From assembly GCA_024277605.1 (NCBI GenBank), contig JAJRUU010000059.1, positions 1 to 6,297 on the forward strand: a DNA stretch of 6,297 bases. Reading direction: 5' to 3'. Origin of the DNA: a bacterium. Its GTDB lineage: Bacteria > SZUA-182 > SZUA-191 > JAJRXT01. The position numbers and the translations under genes were made by a program. The notes under the pieces are model-generated. The model worked only from the letters and a program-made list of their open reading frames with translations. It had not been told where the DNA came from and did no database searches. Within the stretch, counting starts at the first letter, position 1. Each line of letters starts with the position of its first letter. Of the stretch, positions 5,223-6,297 are shown in pieces.

Positions 5223-6297
5223 TCAACTCGACATGAGGAGTTCCCTGAACCTATCAATCGCTTTACCATCCCGATAGGGATCCATAAGGGGTGAACCCAC
5301 CGGGATGGGATTTTTATACATTCCCGGTTTCGTGTTTTTTATTTCCAAAACTTTTGTTTTCAGCTCGTCGTAGTTATGAGTGGTCACTCCCCCTGCATTA
5401 CCATAAACTGTGTCCCGGTAATAACCCATAGGATCATGCCATATGGCCGGTTTATTCACGCTTAGAGCATCAAAAGTTGTTGACGTGAAAGGAAAAGAAA
5501 CTGCCATATCGGAAATGGAAATAAGCTCTGAAGCATCTGTCTGGTCAGAGCAAAGGGTTATTCTAGGGTGGCTATCCATCTTTTTGTATAAATCCAGCAA
5601 TTTAGGCCCGAGATCGGGGTCTAGGATGTGATGGATACTCCGGGCTTTTTTCTCTTTTAAAAAAATCTGTACATCAGTCCAGGCATCGACCAGTCTTAGA
5701 ACATGTTCCGCAAAGGCGAGACCTTCGGCATAGGAAGTAATTCCATTTCTGGAATAAGTGCTGTCAAACACCGCCAGCACAAAACTATTTTCTAAGTTTT
5801 TGAAAAGCTGATTGGCGGTGCGTTTTCTGGCTTGCACTTTCTCCTGAATGTGTCCGGCCCACAGACACCCCACTATATGAGTTTTTTTGAATGACCCGGG
5901 ATGTTCCTTATGGTATTGAGACAAAAACTCACTCCAAGTGACAAAGTGATCATAATACAAGTATGCCCAAAAAGGGTGTCGCACAGAGTTGTCTTCCGTT
6001 TTAAAGCTGCAACTGCTGTTTGCCGAGTCTGTATAATACCATGTTTGTATGCCGGCCTGGTTCAGGGCCAGGTTCCGTCCTATGTGGCCCACCCCAAAAT
6101 CGCAACGAGTAATGAAATGCCGAATATTGATGTCTTCCATTATTTTTTGCCAACTGAAATAGTTTAAAAAAGCACTGCAGGCCCCCTTAATTTCTTCGGC
6201 ATTTCGTAAGAAGTTATTTTTTAGAGCCAGCCTAAGCAATTTGCCCCACTCGGCAAAATTGGAAAAACAACGGCCAGCTTTGGGGAGATAAATAACC
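5223..6297 (-). CDS. GT-B-like surface-carbohydrate protein, 5' end outside window
   Basis: The frame is open through the right edge: upstream of the TTG at 6239, which could be mistaken for a start, there are 19 more sense codons (V-I-Y-L-P-K-A-G...) with no stop, so the true start lies outside. The visible 357 residues include F-I-T-R-C-D-F-G-V-G-H-I-G-R-N (61-75), F-W-A-Y-L-Y-Y-D-H-F-V-T-W (109-121), V-G-C-L-W-A-G-H-I (142-150), S-F-P-F-T-S-T-T-F-D-A-L (257-268) and A-I-W-H-D-P-M-G-Y-Y-R-D (274-285). The end D-P-Y-R-D-G-K-A-x-D-R-F looks like a complete C-terminus. The S-T-T-F-D-A-L segment followed by a D-P resembles the donor-binding end of GT-B surface-carbohydrate and CDP-glycerol-type transferases. 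It sits 10 bases upstream of the reductase and is likely co-transcribed with it. Exact sugar or phosphate donor is unknown. Confidence 0.75.
   Translation of the reverse strand, partial: VIYLPKAGRCFSNFAEWGKLLRLALKNNFLRNAEEIKGACSAFLNYFSWQKIMEDINIRHFITRCDFGVGHIGRNLALNQAGIQTWYYTDSANSSCSFKTEDNSVRHPFWAYLYYDHFVTWSEFLSQYHKEHPGSFKKTHIVGCLWAGHIQEKVQARKRTANQLFKNLENSFVLAVFDSTYSRNGITSYAEGLAFAEHVLRLVDAWTDVQIFLKEKKARSIHHILDPDLGPKLLDLYKKMDSHPRITLCSDQTDASELISISDMAVSFPFTSTTFDALSVNKPAIWHDPMGYYRDTVYGNAGGVTTHNYDELKTKVLEIKNTKPGMYKNPIPVGSPLMDPYRDGKAIDRFRELLMSS

Noticed and set aside
5213..5269. Longer reductase start at ATG 5269 (318 residues)
   Set aside because: It would overlap the upstream gene by 47 bases and add 19 residues before the Rossmann motif that do not look like family sequence; ATG 5212 fits better.
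6237..6239. TTG at 6239 as the start of the right-edge gene
   Set aside because: The frame stays open for 19 further codons to the window edge, and those codons look like ordinary protein; the gene is simply cut by the window.

Overview
The window is a compact stretch of a bacterial surface-polysaccharide (capsule, O-chain or cell-wall glycan) gene cluster. All of its biosynthetic genes lie on the minus strand, so the cluster reads from the right edge towards the left. The base composition looks moderately AT-rich. The protein families and the IS3-type element would suit an anaerobic Clostridia/Peptococcaceae-like firmicute, but this is only an inference and nothing in the window fixes the taxon.

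Layout in order of transcription: (1) 6297-5223, a GT-B-like surface-carbohydrate protein whose 5' end lies beyond the window; (2) 5212-4313, an RmlD-like NAD(P)-dependent nucleotide-sugar reductase; (3) a 200-base gap (4312-4113) with a possible -10 box and two overlapping hairpins ending in a T run just before the next start codon; (4) 4112-2247, a second large surface-carbohydrate protein, split into 158- and 453-codon parts by one in-frame TAG at 3638-3636; (5) 2250-1282, a family 2 (GT-A) glycosyltransferase; (6) 1285-80, a family 4 (GT-B) glycosyltransferase. Genes 4, 5 and 6 are joined by 4-base stop/start overlaps (ATGA and GTGA) and probably form one translationally coupled operon.

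The left edge (1 to about 133) holds the last 29 codons and the right end of an IS3-family-like insertion sequence on the plus strand. Its end appears to sit inside the 3' end of the family 4 glycosyltransferase gene, so the last 17 residues of that enzyme are probably encoded by the IS.

Together the genes could make or modify a nucleotide sugar (the reductase) and assemble a repeat unit (two classical glycosyltransferases plus two GT-B-like surface-carbohydrate proteins). The polymerase, flippase and initiating transferase are not in view. The two points most worth a second look are the in-frame amber codon (nonsense mutation, reinitiation or UAG recoding) and the IS-glycosyltransferase junction. 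I found no tRNA, rRNA, CRISPR array or clearly new defence-type system.
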